Part shown: piece by piece, positions 8,997 to 17,257 of the stretch
Numbering within the stretch: the first letter of the stretch is position 1
Layout: every line of letters starts with the position of its first letter
Source: Rhizobium sp. BK602
GTDB lineage: Bacteria > Pseudomonadota > Alphaproteobacteria > Rhizobiales > Rhizobiaceae
Length of the DNA: 64,000 nt
NCBI RefSeq assembly: GCF_014195095.1
Contig: NZ_JACIBC010000001.1
Span: 62,001 to 126,000 of the forward strand
Direction of reading: 5' to 3'
The notes under the pieces: generated by a model
Databases searched by the model: none
What the model was told of the DNA's origin: nothing
Seen by the model: only the letters and a program-made list of their open reading frames with translations
Made by a program: the position numbers and the translations under genes

Positions 8997-9093
8997 GTCC
9001 AATACTCCGTATGGGAGTCGATATAAGTCGTGCGATAAATAATCGTAATCCCAAAAGCGAAATATCGCCATGCATTTTTGCGGATTTCCAATC

Positions 9094-9277
9094 AATGGGC
9101 CGCATGAGTGTCGGCGTCCTTGTCCCCCATTCCGGTCGCATTGGCCGATTGCCGGGCACGCGGGAGCTGGTGGTGGCGCGCACCTCGCTCCTCGTCGTCT
9201 ACAGGGTGATGGAGTATATCGAGCTGATTCGCGTCCTGCACGGCGCGCAGCAATGGCCGCCGGCCGATGGCGAATAG
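9094..9277 (+). pseudogene. Fragment of a RelE/ParE-family toxin (C-terminal half)
   Basis: The frame ending at 9277 encodes GRIGRLPGTRELVVARTSLL, then VVYRV and ending VLHGAQQWPP. This is the conserved C-terminal half of RelE/ParE toxins that have GRxGRVPGTRELVV. The N-terminal half (about 45 residues) is not found upstream in any frame, where the MarR promoter begins instead. No antitoxin is present. The piece abuts the stop of the glycosyltransferase gene. It appears to be a decayed remnant rather than an active toxin. Confidence 0.65.
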
Positions 9278-9278
9278 G

Positions 9279-10394
9279 CTATTCTTTGTCGGTCAATGCC
9301 CGGCCACGATGGTTGGCGATGCGGACATTGCCGATGAATTGCGCCGTCGCGGCTTCCCAGGAATAGTTGAGCGCCAGGCTGCGGGCCGCCTCGCGGGAGG
9401 AGGACAGGGCTGCGCGGCAGGCTTGTCCGAGGTCCTCATGGACCACGCCAGCTTCATCGTCGCCGGCCAGAATGTCGGCCGGGCCGGTGACGGGATAGGC
9501 GGCGACGGGCACGCCGCTGGCGAGCGCCTCCAGAATGGCATTGCCGAATGTGTCGGTCTTCGACGGAAAGACGAAGACGTCGGCTTGTGAATAGGCATGC
9601 GCCAGCGCCTCGCCGAATTTCGCGCCGAGGAAATGAACCTGCGGGTAGAGCTTTTGCAGCTCCGCCCGCGCGGGTCCGTCGCCGACCACGACCTTCGAGC
9701 CCGGCAGATCGAGATCGAGGAAGGCCGGGAGATTCTTTTCCAGCGCCACGCGGCCGACCGTCATGAAGATCGGGCGGGGCAGGCCGAAGGGATTGTCCTC
9801 CAACGGCTGCGGACGAAACAGCGTCGAATCGATGCCGCGGCTCCAGGGCAGCAGATTGCGGATGCCCTTCAGCCTGAGCTCGTCGGCAAGGCTCGGCGTT
9901 GCGACCATGCAGCCGGAGCCGGCATTGTGGAACCATCTGACGAAGGCATAGAGCCAGCGTTGCGGGATCGGCAATCGGGCCGAGACATATTCGGGAAAGC
10001 GGGTGTGATAGCTGGTCGAGAATGGCATGCCGTTCTTCAGGCACCAGCGCCTGGCCGTCAGCCCGAGCGGACCTTCGGTGGCGATGTGAACATAGGTCGG
10101 CCGCGCTGCCATGATCCTGGCGGCGACCGTGCGGTAGCTGGCGATGGAGAGGCGGATTTCCGGGTAGGTCGGGCAGGGGACATTGCGAAAGCCTTCCGGC
10201 GTAATCATGCTGACGTCGATACCCATGCGCGCCAGCTCGCGATTGGTGTTTTCGATCGAGCGGACCACGCCGTTGACCTGCGGGTGCCAGGCATCGCTGA
10301 CGATGAGCAGGCGCTCCGGCACCGCGACCGGAGTCGCAGCCTGATCCCAGCTATTGTGATTGATGTCCGACAACCGTTGCAACATGCCCAACAC
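9279..10394 (-). CDS. Glycosyltransferase family 4 (GT-B) enzyme
   Basis: 371 residues. The N-terminal domain begins with LLIVSDAWHPQVNGVVRSI, the acceptor-domain opening common to GT4 enzymes that make glycolipids (SqdX- and MgtA-like). The C-terminal donor domain has FMTVGRVALEKN, VVVGDGPAR, and the EX7E-type motif within VFVFPSKTDTFGNAILEALASG. It lacks a signal peptide and should work at the cytoplasmic face of the inner membrane. Acceptor and product are not predictable; a glycolipid or cell-envelope glycan is likely. Start at 10394, or Met4 at 10385. It may be its own unit or follow the kinase gene after 114 bp. Confidence 0.85.
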   Translation of the reverse strand: MLGMLQRLSDINHNSWDQAATPVAVPERLLIVSDAWHPQVNGVVRSIENTNRELARMGIDVSMITPEGFRNVPCPTYPEIRLSIASYRTVAARIMAARPTYVHIATEGPLGLTARRWCLKNGMPFSTSYHTRFPEYVSARLPIPQRWLYAFVRWFHNAGSGCMVATPSLADELRLKGIRNLLPWSRGIDSTLFRPQPLEDNPFGLPRPIFMTVGRVALEKNLPAFLDLDLPGSKVVVGDGPARAELQKLYPQVHFLGAKFGEALAHAYSQADVFVFPSKTDTFGNAILEALASGVPVAAYPVTGPADILAGDDEAGVVHEDLGQACRAALSSSREAARSLALNYSWEAATAQFIGNVRIANHRGRALTDKE

Positions 10395-10508
10395 ACTTCA
10401 TCCGCACCGCACCCTTTTGGTGTCGGCAGAACCAATTGCGGTGCGATAAAGATGATTCCCGCGCCTGATCTATTGTGCGGGCTGTCCATGATGGAAATAT
10501 TACAGTGC

Positions 10509-11426
10509 TCAGCGAGCCGTCTGCAGCTTTTCCGGGGGTACCAATGCACCGTGTTCCTGGATCACTTTCGCGGCGATGCCGGCGGCAAAACGGGCGGCGG
10601 CGATGGGATCGTCATGCTCCAGATAATGGGCGAGGAAGGCGCCGTTGAAGCTGTCTCCGGCGCTGGTGGTGTCGACGACCTTGGCGACCTTGACGGCCGG
10701 AACCAATGTCTCTCCGGCGTCGGTGCCGATGGTCGCGCCGTCGGGGCCGTTCTTGACGACGACCATGCTGGCGCCGTGCTGTCGGTAGCGCCGGATGGTG
10801 CCGGCAATGGAATCATCGGCGAAATGGGCGACTTCGTCGTCGAAGCTCGGCATGACGATGGTGGAGGCGCGGGCGCCTTCGCCGATCAGCGTGTGCATGG
10901 CATCCAGGCTCGACCAGAGGCGCGGGCGGATGTTGGGGTCGAAGACCACCAGCTTGCCGACAGCCTTGGCGCGGCGCAGTTCGGCCAGCAACGTCTCGGC
11001 GTCCTCGTGCGAAAGGATGGCGAGCGTGATGCCCGAGAAATAAAGGACATTCGAGGCCTCGATCGCCGTGCGTAGCGCGTCGCCGTCGGTCGCGAGCTGG
11101 CGGGCGGCCGAGCTGTCGCGCCAATAGCTGAAGGAGCGCTCGCCGTCCTTGAGGTTGATCATATAGAGGCCGGGGGTCTTGCCGCGAAGACGGCGAATGC
11201 TCGTCGTGCCGATGCCGTGCTCGGTCATGAAGGCGAGCATCTCGTCGGACATGGCGTCGTCGCCGAGTGCGGTGAAATAATCGATCGACCAATCTTGCGG
11301 CAGGCAGGCACGGGCATACCAGGCGGTGTTGAAGGTATCGCCGGCAAAGCCCTTGCGCAGATGACCGTCCTTGGCCTGCGACAATTCCACCATGCATTCG
11401 CCGATCGATAGAAAACGTCCGCCCAA
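10509..11426 (-). CDS. kdgK: PfkB-family sugar kinase, probable 2-keto-3-deoxygluconate kinase
   Basis: 305 residues from a TTG start at 11426, chosen because GGGAGG lies six bases upstream and the frame before it has no family similarity. The ribokinase fold begins LSIGECMVELSQ. The PfkB signature DTTSAGDSFNGAFL holds the catalytic Asp and anion hole. RPRLWSS in the middle and the YxxxxxxxS substrate-loop region resemble KDG kinases. It would phosphorylate 2-keto-3-deoxygluconate to feed the Entner-Doudoroff pathway; a related sugar substrate is possible. It lies 94 bp downstream of oppF on the same strand. Confidence 0.8.
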   Translation of the reverse strand: MGGRFLSIGECMVELSQAKDGHLRKGFAGDTFNTAWYARACLPQDWSIDYFTALGDDAMSDEMLAFMTEHGIGTTSIRRLRGKTPGLYMINLKDGERSFSYWRDSSAARQLATDGDALRTAIEASNVLYFSGITLAILSHEDAETLLAELRRAKAVGKLVVFDPNIRPRLWSSLDAMHTLIGEGARASTIVMPSFDDEVAHFADDSIAGTIRRYRQHGASMVVVKNGPDGATIGTDAGETLVPAVKVAKVVDTTSAGDSFNGAFLAHYLEHDDPIAAARFAAGIAAKVIQEHGALVPPEKLQTAR

Positions 11427-11520
11427 GACTTGCCTCCCGCAGTTTGCTTGCCTGCTGCATACCCGCATGGCGCCGCTTGAGCAAGGTGGACGGCGGGCCC
11501 CGCCGTCCACTTTCGGAGCT

Positions 11521-12507
11521 TTACGGCAAGTCCATATGATAGCATGCCGCAGTCTGGCCGGGGCGCACCTGTTCGGTCGGCGGCGCCTTCGTCCGACAGA
11601 TATCCGTCGCCTTCCAGCAGCGTGGCGAGAAGACGCAGCCGGGCGGCGGATTGAGCGGCGAGGGCGGATCGCCCTGCAGGCGGATGCGCTCGCGGCCGCG
11701 GGCCAGCTTCGGGTCGGGGATCGGTGCCGCCGAGAACAGCGCCTGCGTATAGGGATGGGCCGGATGGTCGAAGACGGTGGCGGCGGAGCCCGCTTCCACC
11801 ACCTTGCCGAGATAAAGCACCAAGACATCGTCCGAGATCAGGCGCACGACGGAGAGGTCGTGGCTGATGAAGATCAACGTCAGGCCGAATTCCTTGCGCA
11901 GCTTGCGCAGAAGCGTGATCACCTGGCCCTGGATCGAGACGTCGAGAGCAGAGACCGGCTCGTCGCAGACGATCAGCTTCGGCCGGGTGATGACGGCGCG
12001 GGCGATGCCGATGCGCTGCGCCTGGCCGCCGGAGAACTCGTGCGGATAGCGGTTGATCATCTCCGGCACCAGGCCGACCGCCGCCATGATCTCGCGCACG
12101 CGCTCCTGCCGCTGTGCTCTCGTCAGCTTCGGCTCGAAGACGGTCAGTGGCTCGGCGATGATGTCGCCGACGGTCATGCGCGGATCGAGCGAGGCGATCG
12201 GGTCCTGGAAGATGATCTGCATGTCGCGGCGGCCGGCACGCATCTCCTCTTCCGACAGATCCAGCAGGTTGCCGCCCTGCCACATGATGCGGCCCTTCTG
12301 TGCCTTGATCAGCCGCAGGATGGAGCGGCCGAGCGTCGACTTGCCGCAGCCGGATTCGCCGACGATGCCGAGCGTACGCCCCGTCTTCAGCTCGAAACTG
12401 ACATCGTTGACGGCTGTCAGGATCAGCGGCGGCTTGAAGAGGGATTTCGAGGGAAGCTCGAATTCGGTTGTGAGATGCTCGACCTTCAGAAGCGTCTGTT
12501 CAGCCAT
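11521..12507 (-). CDS. oppF: Oligopeptide/dipeptide ABC transporter ATP-binding protein OppF-like
   Basis: 328 residues from the ATG at 12507. Walker A is GESGCGKST, the ABC signature is FSGGQAQRIGIARAV (Gln in place of the usual Arg) and Walker B is LIVCDEPVSALD. The C-terminal extension with four-Cys-type segments (CVFSPRC, ATDICR) is the OppD/F iron-sulphur or oligopeptide domain. It powers peptide import together with OppD. The start overlaps the oppD stop by 8 bases, indicating translational coupling. It is the last gene of oppABCDF. Confidence 0.93.
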   Translation of the reverse strand: MAEQTLLKVEHLTTEFELPSKSLFKPPLILTAVNDVSFELKTGRTLGIVGESGCGKSTLGRSILRLIKAQKGRIMWQGGNLLDLSEEEMRAGRRDMQIIFQDPIASLDPRMTVGDIIAEPLTVFEPKLTRAQRQERVREIMAAVGLVPEMINRYPHEFSGGQAQRIGIARAVITRPKLIVCDEPVSALDVSIQGQVITLLRKLRKEFGLTLIFISHDLSVVRLISDDVLVLYLGKVVEAGSAATVFDHPAHPYTQALFSAAPIPDPKLARGRERIRLQGDPPSPLNPPPGCVFSPRCWKATDICRTKAPPTEQVRPGQTAACYHMDLP

Positions 12508-13495
12508 GGACGAGGCTCCGTTCCTGATTAGCCGAGAGGGGATGGAAGCAGGCGGCGCAACGCTGCGGCGCGAGCTTGTCGAGCGGCGGCGCGGCATCAA
12601 GACAGTCGTCCTGCACATGGGCGCAGCGCGGCGAGAAGGAACAGCCGCGCGGCAGATGCATCAGGTTCGGCGGCCGGCCGGGGATGACGGCGAGGTCGTC
12701 GACATCCTGATCGGGCCGCGGGATCGAGGCGTGCAGCGCCGCCGTATAGGGATGGGCCGGGTTTTCGAACAGTTCCTCGACCGGCGCTTCCTCGACGATG
12801 CGGCCGGCATACATGACGGCGACGCGATCGGCGAGACCGGCGACGACGCCGAGATCGTGGGTGATCATGACGAGCGCCGTATTCATCTCCGCCGTCAGCT
12901 CGTTGAACAGATCGAGGATCTGCGCCTGGATGGTGACGTCGAGCGCCGTCGTCGGTTCGTCGGCGATCAGCAGCTTCGGCCTGGTCAGCAGCGCCATGGC
13001 GATGACGATGCGCTGGCGCATGCCGCCGGACAGCTCGTGCGGATAGAGGTTGAAACGCCGTGTCGGGTCGGGGATGCCGACGCGCTTCAGCATATCGAGC
13101 GCTGCTGCCGAGGCGGCGCGCGCCGAAAGCCCGCCATGGACCTCGAGCTGTTCCGTCAACTGCCGCGAGATGCGCAACGACGGATTGAGGGCCGTCATCG
13201 GGTCCTGGAAGACCATGGCCATGTCCTTGCCGCGCACATGGTCGAGTTCCCTGGGTTTCAGGGCCAGCACGTCCTTGCCGTCCAGCAGCGCCTGGCCACT
13301 GGTGCGCCCGTTCTTGGCGAGCAGGCCCATCAGGCCGAGGAAGGTCTGGCTCTTGCCGGAGCCGGATTCGCCGACGATGGCGATGCGCTCGCCACGGCCG
13401 ATCTTCAGGTTCATCTTCGAGACGGCGGCGACCTCGCCTTCCGGCGTGCGGAAGGTGATCGAGTAGTCTTTGAGTTCGAGAAGTGTGTCTGTCAT
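12500..13495 (-). CDS. oppD: Oligopeptide ABC transporter ATP-binding protein OppD
   Basis: 331 residues. Walker A is GESGSGKSQ, the signature [15 protein letters not shown], Walker [13 protein letters not shown] and the H-loop MITHDLGVV. The C-terminal oligopeptide domain is present ([19 protein letters not shown]). It pairs with OppF to drive transport. The start is one base after the oppC stop, so translation is probably coupled. Confidence 0.94.
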   Translation of the reverse strand: MTDTLLELKDYSITFRTPEGEVAAVSKMNLKIGRGERIAIVGESGSGKSQTFLGLMGLLAKNGRTSGQALLDGKDVLALKPRELDHVRGKDMAMVFQDPMTALNPSLRISRQLTEQLEVHGGLSARAASAAALDMLKRVGIPDPTRRFNLYPHELSGGMRQRIVIAMALLTRPKLLIADEPTTALDVTIQAQILDLFNELTAEMNTALVMITHDLGVVAGLADRVAVMYAGRIVEEAPVEELFENPAHPYTAALHASIPRPDQDVDDLAVIPGRPPNLMHLPRGCSFSPRCAHVQDDCLDAAPPLDKLAPQRCAACFHPLSANQERSLVHG

Positions 13496-13496
13496 G

Positions 13497-14414
13497 TCAG
13501 CGATCCTTCGGATCGAATGCGTCGCGCAGGCCGTCGCCGATGAAGAGCAGGCTCATCAAGAGGGCGACCAGGAAGCCGGCGGGGAAGAACAGCAGCCAGG
13601 GCGTCGTTTCCATGCCGGCCGAGCCTTCGGCGATCAGCGTGCCGAGCGAGGTCAGCGGTTCCTGCACGCCGAAGCCGAGATAGGAAAGGAAGCTCTCCGT
13701 GGCGATGATCTCCGGAATGGTGAGCGTCGCATAGATCACCACCGGGCCGACGAGGTTCGGAACGATGTGCTTGAGGATGATCTTGAACGAACGCTGGCCG
13801 GAGGCCCGGGCCGCCTCGATGAATTCCCGCTGCTTGATGGAGAGCGTCTGGCCACGCACGATACGCGCCATGGTCAGCCATTCCAGCGCACCGATCGCCG
13901 CAAACAGCAAGTAGACGTTGCGGCCGAAGATCACCATCAGCAGGATGACGAAGAGCACGTAGGGCAGGGCGTACATGATATCGACGAAGCGCATCATGAT
14001 GGCATCCACCCGACCGCCGAAATAGCCGGCGACGGCGCCGTAAAGCACCCCGATGACGACCGAGACGAGGGTTGCCACGAGCGCGACGGTCAGCGAGACG
14101 CGCGTGCCGTAGAGCGTGCGTGCCAGCAGGTCGCGGCCGTTGCCGTCGGTGCCGAAATAGTGGCCGGCGGCGAAATCCGGAGGCCCGCGGAAGGACGTCC
14201 AGTCCGGGTCCTCATAGTTGAAGGGCAGGAAATACGGGCCGAAGATGGCGACCAGCACCAGAAACGCCAGCACGACGAGGGAGATCGCAGCCGCCTTGTT
14301 GCGCAGGAGGCGGCGCATCGCATCGCCCGTGAGGGAGCGCCCTTTCGGCGCCAGCCCCTCGGCTGAAAGCAGCTCCGCTTCCAGCAATTCACGTTTTGCG
14401 GAATTGAGGATCAT
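13497..14414 (-). CDS. oppC: Oligopeptide ABC transporter permease OppC
   Basis: 305 residues with an N-terminal cytoplasmic stretch of about 35 residues, one membrane helix, a periplasmic loop containing HYFGTDGNGRDLLARTLYGTRVSL (the typical OppC signature) and a five-helix core with the EAA loop EAARASGQRSFKIILKHIVPN that contacts the ATPases. It forms the membrane channel with OppB. The start overlaps the oppB stop by four bases (ATGA type). Confidence 0.95.
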   Translation of the reverse strand: MILNSAKRELLEAELLSAEGLAPKGRSLTGDAMRRLLRNKAAAISLVVLAFLVLVAIFGPYFLPFNYEDPDWTSFRGPPDFAAGHYFGTDGNGRDLLARTLYGTRVSLTVALVATLVSVVIGVLYGAVAGYFGGRVDAIMMRFVDIMYALPYVLFVILLMVIFGRNVYLLFAAIGALEWLTMARIVRGQTLSIKQREFIEAARASGQRSFKIILKHIVPNLVGPVVIYATLTIPEIIATESFLSYLGFGVQEPLTSLGTLIAEGSAGMETTPWLLFFPAGFLVALLMSLLFIGDGLRDAFDPKDR

Positions 14415-15334
14415 CGCATTCTCACTTTCGGGTCGAGCCAGGCATAGGCGATGTCGACGAGCAGGTTCAGGACCACGATCAGAACCATGTAGAAAATGAC
14501 CGTGCCGAGCACCATGCCGTAGTCGCGGTTGAGCGCGGCGCCGACGAAATAGCGGCCGACGCCGGGAAGGCCGAAGATGCTTTCCACCACCAGCGAGCCG
14601 GTGAGCAGGTAGCTTGCCGCCGGGCCGAGATAGGAGACGACGGGCATCATCGCCGGCTTCAGCGCATGGCGCATGACCGTGAGCCGTGGGCCGATGCCCT
14701 TGGCCTTGGCGGTGCGGATGAAGTTCTGGCCCATCACCTCGATCATCGAACCGCGCATCAGGCGCGAAATGCGCGCGGCATGCGGCAAGGTCAGGACGAT
14801 GACGGGCAGGATCAGGAACCGTATCGAGCCGTTGCCCCAGCCGCCGACCGGCAGCCAGCCGAGCGTGTTTCCGAAGATGAGCTGCAGGATCGGGGCGATC
14901 AGGAAGCTCGGCATGACCAGGCCGATGAGCAGGCCGCCGCCCAGCCAGTAATCGGCCGCGCGGTTCTGATAGAGCGCCCCAAGACAGCCGATGAATATGC
15001 CGATAACGGTCGCCAGCACGAAAGCGGCGCCGCCGATGGTCAGCGTGTAGGGAAAGCCCGACATGATCTGCTGGGTGACGGTGAAGTCCTGATTGGCGAA
15101 GGAGGGACCGAGATCGCCCTTCAGCACGTCGCCGACATAGATCAGATATTGTTCGACCAGCGGCTTATCGAGATTGTAGTGGGCTGCGAGGTTGGCTTTG
15201 ACTTCCGGCGGCAATGGCCTTTCGCCATCGAAAGGGCCGCCGGGGGCAAGACGCAGAATGAAAAAACACACTGTCACGGCAATCCACAAAACCGGGATTG
15301 TCGACAGCAGACGACGGAGAGCGTAGCGAAACAT
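14411..15334 (-). CDS. oppB: Oligopeptide ABC transporter permease OppB
   Basis: 307 residues with six membrane segments and the OppB/DppB signature: MFRYALRRLLSTIPVLW at the N-terminus, a periplasmic loop, then the EAA loop RTAKAKGIGPRLTVMRHALKPA. Length fits the family. It follows oppA after a 48-bp gap holding a strong hairpin. Confidence 0.95.
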   Translation of the reverse strand: MFRYALRRLLSTIPVLWIAVTVCFFILRLAPGGPFDGERPLPPEVKANLAAHYNLDKPLVEQYLIYVGDVLKGDLGPSFANQDFTVTQQIMSGFPYTLTIGGAAFVLATVIGIFIGCLGALYQNRAADYWLGGGLLIGLVMPSFLIAPILQLIFGNTLGWLPVGGWGNGSIRFLILPVIVLTLPHAARISRLMRGSMIEVMGQNFIRTAKAKGIGPRLTVMRHALKPAMMPVVSYLGPAASYLLTGSLVVESIFGLPGVGRYFVGAALNRDYGMVLGTVIFYMVLIVVLNLLVDIAYAWLDPKVRMR

Positions 15335-15345
15335 GGGTGCGTTGA

Positions 15346-15374
15346 GGCCCCGCCAGCCAAGAGCGGGCGGGGCC
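15346..15374. terminator. Intercistronic hairpin between oppA and oppB
   Basis: GGCCCCGCC at 15346-15354 pairs perfectly with GGCGGGGCC at 15366-15374 around an 11-base loop. In the direction of opp transcription (minus) no T-run follows, so it is more likely a 3'-end stabiliser or partial attenuator than a full stop. Such hairpins usually give more binding protein than permease. Confidence 0.7.
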
Positions 15375-15382
15375 TTTTCCTA

Positions 15383-16963
15383 TTATTCTTTGATGGACAG
15401 CCAGCGGGTACGGTGAATGTCCTGAATATTGTCGACGAAGCCCTGGACCTTCGGAGCGACGATATTCTGGGAGACATAATAGTAGATCGGGATCGCGGCA
15501 CTGTCGTCGAGGGCGATCTGCTCGGCCTTCTTGTAGATCTCGGCGCGCTTCTTCAGGTCGGTTTCCTCGTTGCCCTGCTTGATCAGCGCATCATAGTCCT
15601 TGTTGCTCCAGCGGCCGTAGTTCATCTCGACGCCGGTGGACAGCAGGTTGAGGAAGTTGATCGGATCGTTGTAGTCGGCGAGCCAGCCGGCACGGCCGAT
15701 CTGCACCTCGCCACGCTGCATTTCATCGTAATGCACCTTGGTTTCGGTGTTGTAGAGCTCGATATCGACGCCGAGCGGCTTCCACATGGCGGCGATCGCG
15801 ACGGCGATGCGCTTGTGGTTGTCGTTGGTGTTGTAGCGAAGCTGTGCCTTCAGCGGATGGTCGGGACCGAAGCCGGCTTCCTTCAGCAGTTTCTTGGCCT
15901 CTTCGACCTTCTGCTTGTAGGGCTCATCCTTCCAGCTCACATAGGCCGGTTCGCCATAGTTGGAGGTGCCCGGCGGCACCCAGGAATAGGACGGCAGTTC
16001 GCCGGTGCCGAGGATCTTCGGGCCGATGACTTCGCGGTTGACGGCCATGGAAAGGGCCTGGCGGACACGCTTGTCGTTGAAGGGCGGCTTGGTGAAGTTC
16101 AGGACGTAATAATAGGTGCCGAGGAACGGAACCACATGTGCTTGGCCGGGAAGGTTCTTCTGAATCCAGTCGAACTGGTCGGCGGGGAACGAGGTGAGGA
16201 TGTCGAATTCGCCAGCGCGATAGCGCTTCAGCGCCGCAGCCTGATCTTCGAGCGTGTAGTAATTGACGTTGTCGATCTTGATGTCCTTGGCGTCGTAATA
16301 CTGATCGCTCTTGACCATGCTCACATGCGAACCGGGCACCCATTCGGTGGGCTTGTAGGGGCCGTTGGTGACGATGTTGCCGATCTTGACCCATTCGTCG
16401 CCCTTGGCCTCAACGACATGCTTCGGCACCGGATAGGCCGTGTAGTGCATCAGGGCGTTGATGAAATAGGGGGTCGGGTTTTCGAGCGTGATTTCCAGTG
16501 TCTTGTCGTCGATTGCCTTGACGCCGAGCTGTGTCAGATCCTTGATCTCGCCCTTGTTGATCTTTTCCGCGTTCAGGATCGTGTACTGAAGATAGGCATA
16601 CTGGGCGGCGGTCTTCGGGTCCATCAGGCGCTGGAAAGCGAAGACGAAATCCTGTGCCGTCACCGGCTGGCCATCGGACCATTTGATGCCGTCGCGCAGC
16701 TTGAAGGTATAGACCTTCTGGTCGGGGGATACGGTCCAGCTTTCAGCCTGTCCGGGAATGGGGTTGTCCTTGGGATCTTCGGTCACCAAGCCTTCGAAAA
16801 TATCGCCGTCGATACGGTTTTCCCAGTCGCCGGAAATCTTTTGCGGGTCGAGCGACGTGGGGTCGCCGCCGTTGTGGATATTGAGGGTCGCGGCATGCGC
16901 GGAGACGCTCAATAGGGTGCCGACGAATGCCGATGCGATAAGTTTTCGGGTGAAATAAGTCAT
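15383..16963 (-). CDS. oppA: Oligopeptide ABC transporter periplasmic binding protein OppA
   Basis: 526 residues from the ATG at 16963, with AGGTGGGG just upstream; an in-frame GTG lies inside that ribosome binding site. A Sec signal peptide (FTRKLIASAFVGTLLSVSAHA) is followed by the SBP_5 fold: SLDPQKISGDWENRI, IFEGLVTEDP, WSDGQPVTAQDFVFAFQR and LGVKAIDDKTLEITL are close to enterobacterial OppA. No lipobox is seen, so it should be a soluble periplasmic protein. It is the first gene of oppABCDF and is divergent from the alpha-glucosidase gene, with 294 bp between the start codons. Confidence 0.93.
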   Translation of the reverse strand: MTYFTRKLIASAFVGTLLSVSAHAATLNIHNGGDPTSLDPQKISGDWENRIDGDIFEGLVTEDPKDNPIPGQAESWTVSPDQKVYTFKLRDGIKWSDGQPVTAQDFVFAFQRLMDPKTAAQYAYLQYTILNAEKINKGEIKDLTQLGVKAIDDKTLEITLENPTPYFINALMHYTAYPVPKHVVEAKGDEWVKIGNIVTNGPYKPTEWVPGSHVSMVKSDQYYDAKDIKIDNVNYYTLEDQAAALKRYRAGEFDILTSFPADQFDWIQKNLPGQAHVVPFLGTYYYVLNFTKPPFNDKRVRQALSMAVNREVIGPKILGTGELPSYSWVPPGTSNYGEPAYVSWKDEPYKQKVEEAKKLLKEAGFGPDHPLKAQLRYNTNDNHKRIAVAIAAMWKPLGVDIELYNTETKVHYDEMQRGEVQIGRAGWLADYNDPINFLNLLSTGVEMNYGRWSNKDYDALIKQGNEETDLKKRAEIYKKAEQIALDDSAAIPIYYYVSQNIVAPKVQGFVDNIQDIHRTRWLSIKE

Positions 16964-17257
16964 ATCTTTCCCCACCTTTCTGGAGTGACGGACCTTGTTT
17001 TTTCAAGGTTATTTTAGTTCCGCAGCTAACCTGGACGTGCAGGTCAATGTCGCAAGTTATCCGAAGCGACGTCGCTTTCAAGCCCCCCTGGTAAATCGCC
17101 GCTGGCGGCCGGGAAATTTCCACTTCCGAGGGTTTTGCGAAATCGGCCTCATAAATCTTGCGCGTGCAATCCGGATCGGCGCTTCCCGGCTTGCGGCTTG
17201 CCGCCTCGTGTTTAGTGTGCGATTTGAAGGAACCTGTGAAATCGAGGCGGATCGTTG

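Noticed and set aside
8997..9095. N-terminal extension of the MarR protein to 9095
   Set aside because: The extension lies over the promoter region and lacks similarity; MADDLLKLDDF at 8996 aligns with OhrR.
10509..11828. Longer start for the sugar kinase (to 11828)
   Set aside because: The extra N-terminal residues are read from the noncoding strand of oppF and have no similarity; TTG at 11426 has a proper ribosome binding site.
14666..16915. Plus-strand 749-codon frame opposite oppB-oppA
   Set aside because: Shadow of the oppABCDF operon, with low-complexity composition and no recognisable domain.
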